From: Helicoverpa zea
Lineage: Eukaryota; Arthropoda; Insecta; Lepidoptera; Noctuidae
NCBI RefSeq assembly: GCF_022581195.2
Contig: NC_061452.1
Span: forward strand, 1,805,501 to 1,869,500
Length of the DNA: 64,000 nucleotides
Reading direction: 5' to 3'
Each line of letters starts with the position of its first letter. Within the stretch, counting starts at the first letter, position 1. A program made the position numbers and the translations under genes. Shown one piece after another: positions 22,485 through 33,916 of this stretch. The notes beneath the pieces were generated by a model. That model saw nothing but the letters and a program-made list of their open reading frames with translations. It was not told the origin of the DNA and did no database searches.

Positions 22485-25400
22485 TGGTAATCTATTCGAC
22501 GTGAATAAATAAATTAACTATTCAGAAATTAATAATGGTGACGTAGCAACGCGTTGATGTCTTCTGTATGGACCGGGGCGGGGCGGGTCCATTTACATCC
22601 AAATGATTAAAAAGCATTAATTTTCTTTTTTCAAAGAAGTGTATGCATATGACTGTCTAAAAGTAATAATTTGGAACAAATTATTGATAGATTATTATTG
22701 ATAGGTGTCAAATATTTTCACATAATTTTACTCCAAATTATAACCAAATATCATCAAAAATGCAAATGAAGTAAACTTTATTTAACGTAATGGATGTAAA
22801 AACCGTGATCTATTTATGAAATTCTTGGCATTATGCCAACCGCAGTGAGCGAGCTAGTCTGTCACTATGAAATGTAACGTGTACTTTACTTAGGTATAAC
22901 TTTATCATTCAAGTTAAAAGCTTTAAGTTGAGAAATTGGTCGCTAGTTAATGGAGTTAAGTAATAAGGAAACCTATTTCAAAAGTGGTTAGTTAGTAGTT
23001 TAAGTGGGAACTTGAAAGCTTAGAATGGGTATAAAATCTAGTTTTAGTATTTCAAGGTGTACTTAGAGAAATTGATATTTTTATACGTTATTAAAATTAA
23101 AATCCAAACATTAATTTTTAATAATTACGGCATTCAATAAGTATATTTAATCAAATGGATTTAACTTTTCGGCATCAGTACTTAAGATGAATCATCCTCT
23201 TTTATTGCAAATACATTAAACTTACATAAAACCTTACTCAATAGCAAAAATAAAACGCATTAACGTTTTCTCATATAATGTGAAACTGATGATGTGTCGA
23301 CAGCACTTACAAATATATTGCATTTTGTTACCCAACGATATAAGGCTGGTTATAGCAGGTTTCCTCTTATGAACTCGCCGCCAAAGAAATGGGGACACGT
23401 TTGTTACTAACTGTCTGTAATTGGACATACTTTTTTAGTTGAGTATAAAGAAATATGTTGTAAGTTTTTTTAAGGTTTTCTTTCTAGAAAATCTATCAGA
23501 GTTATAAGTAGGCGTTGGCTATAAAAAGGGGGGTTTTTGGGTTTCAGAATGGAATTGAGGTGTTTTAGAAACCAGATAACATTAAATTACTTCATTAGGG
23601 CTATTTACGTTAAAACTTACGGCTTGGTGTTACTTCTTATTCTTACGACGTAGTTCACAAAATCTTGCGCCATATATTTCTGTCTGATGAAAGAGATAAT
23701 GCGACTTACAACAGGCATATATAGAGGTACATACACATTAAAATACCTACCGAGAGGCCTTTCAATAATTTCTACATTATAAAACTGTCGGCAGGCTTTT
23801 TCCACATTACTAAACTGAAGTTTATGTATCACTAAATGAAGTACTTACATTAACAATTCCATCTTCAACACCAATTAGCACACTTCAATCAATTACCGCC
23901 TAATGAAGCCGTTTCATCAATCGAACGATTTTTTCGAAAGAAAACTCTTCTGTAGCTCATTGTTCGCGCTAATAATATTCCTGGGGCGGTCGTCGCTCGC
24001 TGTGTTAGAATTCAAATACCTATTTACATAGTCAGCGACCGTGAATGTATGTAAGTACCATTCACAAGTGACTACCGTGTGAATCCGCTTGGCTGAGAAT
24101 GCGGGGGAAGCATTTCAACCGACCGTGAGCTGGCCACGGTTTTTTGATAATGTGTGTATGAATTCGAAATATGAATTTTTGAATTTGACGTGTAAGGGAA
24201 TGCGGTTTTTGAACGTTCGAATTTGGTTGGCCGTTTTTTGTGGTGGCCAGTGTAAGGAATATAACAAAAGAGGTTGGATTATAGATAAGTTTGTGATAGA
24301 TATGTTGTATAGAACATAACAATAAAGTAAAATACATGATTCATTCTAGACACACAACTAGAGTCTACAGTTAGAACATAAAATTTGTATATTTCAAGTT
24401 TATTTCGAAAATATCTTTCGTGTAACTGTATTTTGATAGCTCAAAACGTCGGTCCGTTGAATTTCATGTTAAGATTATTAGTTTTTTTATGGACACCGTC
24501 TTTGTAAAGACGAAGGCTGGTCTTAATAATGTTGTTATGCCGTGTACATATTCATTATTCACGCCGACAGGTTGAATGGCCGGTACGTACTTAACATTTA
24601 AGTGTTATGCGATTTTCACGAGTAATATATTATGTGTATGCCAAAGTTTTACGTCCTTCGAAAGTTCAAGACCTCCTTTGGCAGACATTTGTTGGTTTGG
24701 TGCCAGAGAAATAAGAATTAACTGTGTATAAAGTTGACTATTTAGTCTTTAGCCAAGTTTGCAACTTTTTCGAGGAAACTTGGGTTTTCCTTGTGTAGTT
24801 TTGTATCCTTGGTGATTCGTGTTTGAAATGATATTAAACCTACGAATTGTGGGTATTCACAAGATACAGAATACTCTTAAAAATAATATTGTGTAAAATC
24901 CACAACTTTATACCTACATGACTAAGATGCACTTAAGAAAAGGGTCCAACATACACGATGATGACTAACTATTAGTTTTGCAATGCCCCACTGTGACAGC
25001 GTCGTTAACCGAGTTTCGCAAGTTAATCGCAGCTCGATACCTCTCTAATGTCTGTTAGATTCATCTCGGTGTTGCCAACACTTTGCATACTTTTCTTTTG
25101 TTTGAAAAAATGCCGAATGAAGCTAAACGGTGAGCGTGGAAAAAGTCTAGCGGACTTTTTGCTGTGTAGTTTTTTTGTGTTAATTAATTTAGTTTTTGTT
25201 GTGGTGTGTATAGGTATTTTTGGCTTTGGTTGGTTGAACTTTTGAATTCTTGGGAACATTTGGCAAGTAACAGATGATCTAATATTCATTTTTTTTGTTG
25301 CATTCCGAGATTTTGGTTAATGGCTAGACTTAGGTGGTTGGATAAACAGTCACTCCTTGACTGGAAGACGACCCAGGATAGTTGAGAAATAGCTAGGCAG

Positions 25401-26282
25401 TTCATTTTAAACTACTAGCAACAATAACTCGGCACTTCCTACAGCAATTTCCTTCCACTAACTAAAGTTCCTTGACTCGTACATATTATAACTAAATTAC
25501 CTCCTATTCATCTTACAGCCGAACATACGGACAACGGTTCATACATCATTATATTTCACACATCTATTGTTTCGGCAATATTTACTTCGCGCCAGTTAAC
25601 TCTGTCTTTGTGTATAACTGTATTTTCGACCGTACTTCGGGTATTAGTCATTTGAACATAGTGAGAAGTTTAGAAGAGGCATTTGGAACTTAATTGGAAG
25701 TAGTTGATAGCTGTTTGGGCTATCTAAATTTTTACATTCGCTTTGCTTGATATTTATTTTTAGTGTCTGTGGTTTTTAGGATCAAAGGACAACGATAATT
25801 TAAAAATTCATAGAGAACACTTGTTTTAAGAAAATCTTGGACCTTATTTCAATTTTTCAAGCAATTAATAAAAACGGTTTTAAGTCCAGATGGTCTTGTC
25901 CAGAATGATCTTAAGCTAAAGATTGTATTGAAGGCTCGGCTAAAGGAGATTGCCACGGGGCAGGTCCCTTTTGTGGTATCGTGTGCCTGAATGGAATAAT
26001 AACCTAAAAATATTGTTTATTTTTTTGTTTCCAAATTATTTTTTATACAATTTCTTTCACCCTGGGAATAAAGTTAAAATTAATTAATAGTTAAACATTA
26101 CGTCGACATCCGTTTGATTGGTAAACAAAAAAAAGTTGCCAGATATCAAATAACTATTGAAAATTACGTATTTTAATCAATAGAGTAATCGATATCAAAA
26201 CAAAACAGTTATTAAAAATAAAAAAATACAATTATTTTTAATTATTATTCTAACTATATTCATGATAAGTCTATATTGTTGA
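22485..26282. other. Unassigned DNA upstream of the DDE/SWIM gene
   Basis: No gene is supported. Paired open frames at 24062-24337 and 25023-25289 on both strands are complementary shadows without motifs. A 26-bp segment at 24021-24046 recurs with one mismatch at 30235-30260 (see findings). Confidence 0.4.
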
Positions 26283-26284
26283 AC

Positions 26285-26314
26285 AGATAAGATAAGATAG
26301 ATAAGATAAGAGCG
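26285..26314 (+). promoter_or_regulatory. GATA-factor site cluster
   Basis: CAGATAAGATAAGATAGATAAGATAAGAG holds five GATA words, four of them the consensus GATAAG, in 30 bp. It lies about 440 bp upstream of the first ATG of the DDE/SWIM gene. Insect GATA factors bind this core, so it could be a promoter-proximal element. Alternatively it is a simple-sequence expansion. Confidence 0.4.
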
Positions 26315-26730
26315 ATTTTAAATTAAAATAAAAGCCTTACGTAATTTAAAAACTTAAATCGATTTATTAATGATTAAATATAATTGCTCTGGCAACATTT
26401 ACTTGCGCATGTCACATCACTTTGACGTTCGTTCGTTGTGTGTTCGTGATTGCTTTGTATAATACGTTGAGTTTTGAATTCCGTATTTACTTAGTTATTA
26501 TTTACGATACGTGCCTTTCTGCTACCACCGAGTTGAGCTAATAAGTTCCTCGCGTACTTACTTTATGTTTTGTGAGATAATTGACTCCTCTTTGTGAGAT
26601 ATTGACTCTAAGTGCTTGACTCTTGTTTGTGCTGTTCTTTGTGAGATAAAGTGCTATTCTTGGAGAACAATTTGACTCTTAGTGAAATCCTTGTGTGATA
26701 TTGAACTCCCGAACTGTTTTTGTCAGAACT

Positions 26731-29684
26731 ATGTCTACCCCAGCCAGAAGTCGGGCACACCGCCTGTCTTACCGACGCTGTATTAACTGTTCCCTTTTAC
26801 TAGCGTCTAATTTACGCCGGTATACAGTTGAGGAGTTGAACGAGCAAATGACAGTTCTTCTACGAACTTGGACAACGCCTACACCTGTAAGTTATCGTGT
26901 GCATAAACAATAATAATTATTGTGGACAATATAAATATAGTGGTTAAATGCATTATGCAAACTCAAAATAACATTTGATTAGAGTAAACTTAGCACTGTA
27001 AACTTAGTTCTTTATGAGAGTTTATGTATTTACAAGTTTAAGCAGTTATAAATATAGAATAGTATAGAATATAATCTTTTCCAGGTAACGTCAGATGATA
27101 TCCTATGTATTGAATGTTATTTGCTGTTGCAAGAAAGGATATTGTCAAATATAACTGGATCCCACGAGGATATATCACCTGCATATGGTCACTTAAATGT
27201 TTGTTATGGATGTGGTATCTCTGTTGCAAGTCGGAGAACCCACAGAGTTGAGTTAGACTGTCCACAACGTAGCATGATTTTAAGATGGACTTTAGCACAT
27301 CTGGTGAGTATTATTTAATAACATTCTGTATCATCACGCCTATAATCCCCAATCACAAGCGTGACGACGATTAGGCAGAGGTGTACCTAACAGTACACAA
27401 TACATTTTGTCAGTTATGTTCTAAGTAATAACGGTGAGACCATGCAATCAACCAGGCACAAACCCAGTATTCCAGGCTCTTCTGGTTACTACTCATGAAA
27501 TCTTAATGGAAATACCCAGAAACCCAATCCTGGAACTGAACCTGAGATCTCATACCCTGCAATTGTGTTTAACATTTTCTAAATAATGTTTCAGAAAAAA
27601 TGCTGCATAGTTTATTTCTAATTGATGCTATTTTTATTCATATGCTTGCACAATAACAATATAGGGTTTGGTACCTATTCTGATATTCACTAATACCAAC
27701 TATTTCATTTTAGGTTCCACATTTACAAAAAGTGTGCATTCCTTGCTGGTTAGCAGCAACTCGGGAGACGAGACGTTTGGAGGTTCAAGATTCAAACAGA
27801 CCTGCAAGGGTCATGGATGCAGCTCTATCTTCATTAGAAGACCCCGAGATACCTGAACCACCTCCAATGCCAGCTCCAACATCTCAACCACAACAAGCAT
27901 TACGAGTTCAATCTAAGATTAACTCACAAAAGTATAAACGAGTTGCTGCAGCTTCTCGTCACTGTATGTTTGTAGGCTGTGATAATGATGAACGTCTTTT
28001 AGTACCTATGACTATAAAGGAACTGTTGTTATTGCAGTACAATATATATATACCTTTAAATGCTAGAATCTGTCATCACCATTTATATAGCAATCAGTGG
28101 GATGAACTGACTACCAACCTAAATGACTTTACTAGCTTTCAAGTTGATGATATATTTTCCATACTGGAAAGAGCTTCTCAAAGAAGTTTAGATTTTAATA
28201 ATATTGCAGCAATGGATGCACATTTACGCCATTATTGGCTGGGACTTACAGAGATGCAGTTTAATGAAATATTAAATAGCCTTCCTACTTTACATAATAA
28301 GGTTAGAAATCCTAGCCTTGCATTAAGCACATTTCTTGTTAAACTTAGGACAGGGGACAGCAACCAAAGACTGGCAACTCTTTTTCAATTGCCACGATCT
28401 ACATTAGAAAAAAAAATGAACATTGTTAGGGAATGTTTAAAAGAACATTTTGTACCAATGCATTTGGGAGTTAATCACACTAATATACAAAATGTGGCCT
28501 CACGTAACAGGACTATTCCTGAAGGTCTATTCGGAGACAGTAGCATGGCTCCAGATTCTAAACCTGCTATTGTCATATGTGATGGTACATATGTTTATGT
28601 ACAGAGTAGTAGTAACTACAAATATCAGAAACAGACATATAGTCTACACAAATATAATAATTTGGTTAAACCCTTTTTAATCACATGTTGTGATGGATAT
28701 ATTTTAGAGTGCATTGGACCATATGAAGCAACAAAAAATGACTCGACAATCATGAGTGATCTATTTCGTAATGAAAGTGGTCCAATGCGCTCATTTTTTA
28801 GACAGGGGGATGTCTTTATATTGGATAGGGGATTTAGAGACGTGATCCCTGAACTCCAAAGCTATAATTATAAAACATACATGCCTGAGTCATTATTGGA
28901 AGGTGAATTTCAATTGACCACTGACCAAGCAAACAAGTCTAGGTGTGTGACTATGTGTAGATGGGTAGTTGAAATTGTAAATGGTCGCATCAAAAGAGAC
29001 TACAAACTGTTTCGACAAGAATATTTTAACAGAGCATCAACACACCTTATGGATGATTTTAAAATTGTTTGTGCCCTTTTGAATAAATTCCACCCAACAA
29101 TTGAAGATAGACCTGACGCTGCAGAGTATGTGCAAATTGCTCAGGCGAGATTAAACAGTAGTAATTATTTGGGGGAATTTATTCGAAGGGATAACATCAA
29201 TAGGAGACGTACGGTTTTCCAAAACATAGACAGCAATGCTCCCCATTTAGATCATTTTCCAAGATTAACTTTAGATGATTTAAGAAGATTTGCATTGGGA
29301 TCTTACCAATTAAAACAGGCTAGATCCTATTATGGGGAGCACATAAGAAGTAATGGTACTTATAATGTTGAAGTAAGCAATGATGTCTTGGAAGAGGATT
29401 TGCCCTTAATATTGGGTCAAAATAATTATTTAATTAGGACTAGAATTAAGTCCCGCCATGTGAGCCATAAAACATATTACTCTTATTTGTTGATAAGTAG
29501 AGATGAAGATCGGGCAAATTCTTTAGAAAGTATCATTGCTTACTATTGTAACTGTCTAGTGGGTAACCGTACGGTAGGGTGTTGTGCTCATACTATGACA
29601 GTATTGTGGTATTTAAGCTGGGGCCGCTTCAACAATGTGAGTGCTCCAGCTCAATCTTTGGACGAAATATTTTATGAAGAATAA
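26731..29684 (+). CDS. PIF/Harbinger-superfamily DDE transposase-like protein with SWIM finger (3 exons, 781 aa)
   Basis: Exons are 26731-26886, 27085-27303 and 27714-29684; introns of 198 and 410 bp are GT-AG and all phase 0. The ATG follows an in-frame TGA at 26683-26685. Exons 1-2 and the start of exon 3 encode four CxxC pairs (CINC, CIEC, CYGC, CIPC), probably zinc ligands. A Pro-rich linker precedes a THAP-like C2CH finger (C209-x4-C214-x30-C245-x2-H248). A helix-turn-helix-like region near residues 325-370 contains KLRTGDSNQRLATLFQLPRS. The DDE core follows: D415 in ICDGTYVYV, D496 in LDRGFRD, E545 in WVVEIVNGRIK, spaced 80 and 48 residues. The C terminus has a SWIM motif C737-x-C739-x9-C749-x-H751. 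The stop codon overlaps an AATAAA. The family is PIF/Harbinger; the SWIM fusion recalls ISL2EU elements. Expected role is nuclear DNA binding and strand transfer; whether it is mobile or domesticated is unresolved. Confidence 0.88.
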
Positions 29685-29767
29685 ATAGTTTATTCATGTT
29701 TTGTTTTTTTTTTATTTCCCTTGCTATTACTAAAATAATAATAACTATCAATAACGGTAATTATGAG

Positions 29768-29867
29768 TCTATACTAATATTATAAAGAGGAAAGATTTGA
29801 TTAGGTAGGCTATAATTTATCCGGGTATGGAAAGGTGTTCCCGGGGACGCGGGTGTAACCGCGGGAA
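29768..29867 (+). mobile_element. Short Helitron-like element, decayed 3' end
   Basis: The family 5' end TCTATACTAATATTATAAAG is intact and is followed by GGCTATAATTTATCCGGGTA and GGGGACGCGGGTGTAACCGC. The terminal CTAG is lost. It sits only 84 bp beyond the stop codon of the DDE/SWIM gene, in its 3' flank. Confidence 0.65.
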
Positions 29868-31937
29868 ACACATAATAACAATTCCATTACTTTATGCATA
29901 AATAGAGACATAATTCCATGGTACTGCTATTTACAGTACATATTTCTATGCTCATAGTGATCTATAGTCCATGTCAATTTCTAATTATAACCTATATTCT
30001 TAAAACAGAAAAATAATGATATCTCTTGAACCAGGGTGAATAAATGAAAAAAGGTTTCTGATTATGAAAATGCAATGTTTTTCCTATTAGTTAAAATAAA
30101 AATCTTCAGGGCACAAACATTTTTCACTGGGACCCAACTTCCCTTACAAAACGGGCAATCTCCTTTTTCCAATATGCGTAAGTTTGTTACCCCCAGTTCT
30201 TCTACACATTATTATTTCGTGTATCTACATTCTATATTTACATAGTCAGTGACCGTGAATTTCTCGTGTGAAAAGATTGAAGCGTCGGAGCGTGCAGTCT
30301 TCTTCTATGGCGGCTGTCCAAATTAATTTAGAACGTTTTGTGGATGTTTTTTTTTCAAAAAGATCTAGTGTATGATAAGCTGTATTTGCGTGTGTGTGGT
30401 TAGTGTTGAATGGTGTGACTGTGTGGGTGTATTGGCTAAAACAATTTCGTAATAGGTTGGTAATTTGATTGAGTGGAAAATTCTAGACTTTTATTTGGTG
30501 AATGTGTTAAAAACGATATCGTGTCTAACCTCCCAGAGCCGTATGCTATAGAAATACAAAATTACATACATATAACTTCTCGTTACCTCTTATAACTTAA
30601 GTAATATTTTTTACAAAGACTTGTGTTTTCAAAAAGGCTATTATAGCAACTACCTCAAAAGATTATAAAGTATGCTTCTACGAAAACAATATTTGCATGT
30701 AATTTTATCCAAATTTATCCTGTCAGCGTCACACCGTGTTCCTTATAGCTGTGTAGCTCATTACGAGTACAGTCACGGAGAGACCGCGGACGAGCTCGAT
30801 ATAGACATATCTACGCGACTGTACCTACATAGTTGTTGCTGTGTGCGTTTTATATGGTTTTTAACTGTTAGAAAATGCGTTATTTTTAAAAGAAATTGCT
30901 CTTTTTAAAGTGAACTGATGTGTTTTAAAATAACAAGTATATTCAGTGATACTCAACTAAACCTTCAAATTTCTAAGCATAAGCAGTTACTAAATAAAAT
31001 ATTCTATTTTTAGATATGAATACAAAAGCCTAAATATAGATCCTGAAAATTTTCCACACAATATAAGAAGAAAGACCCAGAAATAACCACGAAGTTTCTT
31101 CATTACATCCCATCCTTTATAATCCGAATAATCCCTCAAAAGACATTGAAAGTCATATAATTCAAAAAAAGAATGCTAAAAATAAAAATAGCGGCCACAC
31201 TTTACGGATCAGAGAAAACCAATACTCTGAGAAGACGGTTCACTTGTTCCAAGTAATTGGCAGTAAAAAAACTATAGGGTGCTTAAGTTTTCGAGTGGCC
31301 ACTAAATTTAAACAATGGGAGACAATTAAAAGGACTGTAGGCCCTTTGTTTGTGAGTTAAAAATAATATTGTTTCACGAAAACAAAGGTGGGCTTTATTT
31401 AGTGTATTTTGGAGTTCACTTGAAATGTGATTTGCGAAATTTTCGTGGACTGGTGTAAGTGCATTTTCTTTTGTTGTGAATAAAATTATTTTTTTGTTAA
31501 AATGATTCTTAATTATATTTTATTGAACGATAGCAAAATTGTCTGTTGCTGTACTTTTTTTAATCTGCCTAAAACAAGTTGACAATAAAATGTGTTAATA
31601 ATTAAGAACTGTCAAAAGTTCAAAAAATAACACGTGCAATGTGTACTACCTGTGTAGTAAGGACGGAGGAAGGTGTCCACTATGCTTGTATGGTAAGCAC
31701 TGTATAAAAAAAACCATCAGATTTATTTGTATTGACATTTCGAACATTTATTTACGTTTGAAAACTGGTATAGTGAAAAAAGATAACTTTAATAATATTT
31801 TTTGTACAAAATTGGTAGTTTCTTATTAATTGCTTTTTTTTGGTGGCACATTCTTGCTGTCTTTTATTTTTAAAAGTTAATTAAGTGCCAAATATTTTGT
31901 TTTTGTTAATGCCAATTGTGGATTTTCACTTATAATA
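29868..31937. other. Unassigned DNA
   Basis: No gene supported. Frames at 30672-30908 and 31641-31829 lack motifs and splice context. A small CpG-bearing stretch occurs around 30280-30320 next to the 26-bp segment shared with 24.0 kb. Confidence 0.35.
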
Positions 31938-31999
31938 CAAGTTTTTCAGGAAAAATCACTCGCGCTTCGCGCTCGTTATTTTTTAACCTGAAAAACTTG
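31938..31999. repeat. Hairpin with 13-bp perfect arms and GC-rich loop
   Basis: CAAGTTTTTCAGG at 31938-31950 and its exact complement CCTGAAAAACTTG at 31987-31999 enclose a 36-nt loop. The loop contains CACTCGCGCTTCGCGCTCG, itself nearly palindromic. It could be a miniature TIR element or a folded RNA; no flanking duplication is clear. Confidence 0.55.
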
Positions 32000-32071
32000 A
32001 CTCCTTCATTTGTTTGCAACGAACCTATCGGAAAATACCCGATAATTTTGAAGCTCGTGTGGTATTCGGGA

Positions 32072-32234
32072 GATTATTTTTCCGTCCCAAATGTCGGCCA
32101 CAACCTGTCAGTTTGACGTAGCAACGACCAGAGAAAATATTCAAAAAATTTTCAGTATAATACCATGTAGGTTGTACCACGTGACGTCGAATGGTGCAAT
32201 TCTATTGGTCGATATTTGGGTCGGAAAAATAATC
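32072..32234. mobile_element. 163-bp MITE, GATTATTTTTCCG ends
   Basis: The left end GATTATTTTTCCGTCCCAAA and, on the other strand, the right end GATTATTTTTCCGACCCAAA form about 30-bp imperfect inverted repeats extending through TAT/TGTCGRCC. The target duplication is not clear. The two open frames crossing it are not genes. Confidence 0.7.
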
Positions 32235-32438
32235 ATCTTTATTTTGATAATAATCTATAAAACGAAGTTAGGCCATACGAGACATTCAGCTTTTTTCATT
32301 ACTTTTTGTTGCGCCGTACACTGGAAAAAAATCTGTCTAGCATTTATTCGCAAGAAATATTTTTATGAGAAACGCCAACGCCAACACAAAACTTTTTAAC
32401 AGTCAATCTTAACACAGACAATCAAAACTTAAACATTT

Positions 32439-32610
32439 TATCGATTCTAAATGCCTGATTACTCGATTGTATCGATTCAATTTTAAAGGCAAGTAATGGC
32501 GAATTTCTCTATTTAACTTGGGTAACGATACGTGACCCGACGATTAAGGTATCGATTGTATTTGATCGAGTGGGTGGATTGATTGCGATAAACGTGGGAA
32601 CAATCGATTT
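32439..32610. promoter_or_regulatory. Cluster of TATCGAT words (DRE-like half sites)
   Basis: TATCGAT occurs at 32439, 32470 and 32550, with AATCGAT near 32602, all within 175 bp. None is the full palindrome TATCGATA. The clustering is suggestive of a DREF/BEAF-type promoter or boundary, but no transcript start is visible. Confidence 0.2.
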
Positions 32611-33124
32611 ACCAAAATTAGATGCAATGAATTTGTTGTTTGCATTTTAAATTATTCGTCACCATATTTGGAAGAGTTGTTGTATGATCTTGAACAAAGG
32701 GAATTGATGATTGGGGAAAAATATTCCAAACATTAAGTACTTTAGGTACATATACCTGTTTAGTGGCTAGTGTTATACCATTTGAAATTTTTCGGCGTTG
32801 CGCACAGGAAATAATATTCTTAGATATCCAAAATTTTGTTTGAAAACAAATTAAGGGGTTCCAATAAGAAATCATATAAAAGGGTTGAGGAAATCAAAAC
32901 TTATTCAAAGTTTGGTGGCAGCCACGAGTTTTTACAGCTTCTTATTACTCTACTCTCTCGTTTACAAGTTTCTTTGGTGACATTCAACCCAGTTTCTTGT
33001 TCCAAACTAATTTCTCCTCGCAATGAGAACACCGTTTCCTGAACACCACCGAAGCCAAACGAAATCAAATAGCAACTCGTTAATTTGAGTAAATAGCCCG
33101 AAATAATGATCAAGTTACAGTACA

Positions 33125-33345
33125 AAACCTACAAATCGTATCATCCCAAAAGTCGGTTTCGACCAATTAATTTGGAGACCGGACCGGATCGCAGGTACCT
33201 TTTATCTCTCCCTTGGAGCAGGTAAGTGCTCGGTCACCTGTCGCCGTAGTCCTCTTGCCCCTGCGTCGCCTGGGACGAGCCGCGGGGGGAGGGGAAGGTT
33301 CACATACATTGGTCAGTCTGGTGCAGCCACCTGTGCCGTGAACAC
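33125..33345. other. Isolated G+C-rich patch of unknown role
   Basis: The patch contains GCCGCGGGGGGAGGGGAAGG, CCCCTGCGTCGCCTGGGACG and a splice-donor-like CAGGTAAGTG. The adjoining sequence (TTTCGACCAATTAATTTGG, GACCGGACCGGATCGCAGG) also stands out from the surroundings. It may be a first exon or a fragment of an interspersed repeat; I cannot decide. No convincing open frame is present on either strand. Confidence 0.3.
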
Positions 33346-33732
33346 GGTTCTCTTAGTGTCCTATTGACGTACTATTGTGCAGCTGTCCTTTGAAGGTAAA
33401 ATCTTTCTTGTATCTGTTGAATGTGTGAGATTCGGAGTTCGTATTGTGAGTTTTTGTGTTCCATGTCTTTGTGGTGATGAATGATGAAATGTGATGTTGT
33501 GTCTTTGTAAGTGCGTTTGTATGGTTGCTGGCTTGTAAGGGAGTGTGTGATTTGCTTCTTGATTTATGGTTTCTGGTCAATATGGTGTATTTCGCCTGTT
33601 TCTATTGTAATTTGATGTAAATGATTGTACTGTCTACCTATACCTATGCCCTTACACCTATAGATCTTCATGTATCTATTGAAGAGACCTGTATTTCTTT
33701 CTCTGCGCAAGCACAGACCTATCCAGAGCAAT

Positions 33733-33916
33733 TTATTTCTCACCAAATCTATCCAAATTCACCAGTGTAACAACATCAACACCTGGTACTTTTCCACGCT
33801 GTGGTTTACGCAAGTCATGCGGTTCTAGCAACGCCTTCCCGCATCTGGCATCTTGATGTTTGTGCCTTATTTGGCACCGTTCACCTGTTTTTGCTTCAGT
33901 TATTACTTTGACACAC
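33733..33916 (-). CDS. Candidate terminal exon, Cys-containing C terminus, gene unidentified
   Basis: On the minus strand an acceptor-like TTTGGCCAG precedes an open frame of one base plus 60 codons and a TAA. An upstream in-frame TAA lies ten codons before the first Cys, so the frame needs splicing or is a fragment. The peptide has three Cys (CVKVITEAKTGERC, then ARCGKALLEP), a basic middle (HDLRKPQRGKVPG) and a hydrophobic end (VDVVTLVNLDRFGEK). Composition looks protein-like, unlike most frames here. The polypyrimidine tract is weak, which lowers confidence. AATAAA overlaps the stop codon. I recognise no family. Upstream exons would lie at higher coordinates, but none was found. Confidence 0.3.

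Noticed and set aside
27668..28680. Alternative-frame ORFs inside the DDE/SWIM exon 3
   Set aside because: They are shadows of the main frame and are far shorter.
26056..30040. 10-bp inverted pair TTCACCCTGG (26056-26065) and CCAGGGTGAA (30031-30040) flanking the DDE/SWIM gene
   Set aside because: A 10-bp inverted match between two several-hundred-bp flanks is expected by chance fairly often; the next bases do not match and no target duplication is present.
33353..33580. Thr/His/Ser-rich minus-strand frame
   Set aside because: It is low complexity from an AC-rich strand and lies downstream of the candidate 33733 stop, so it is more likely 3' untranslated sequence.
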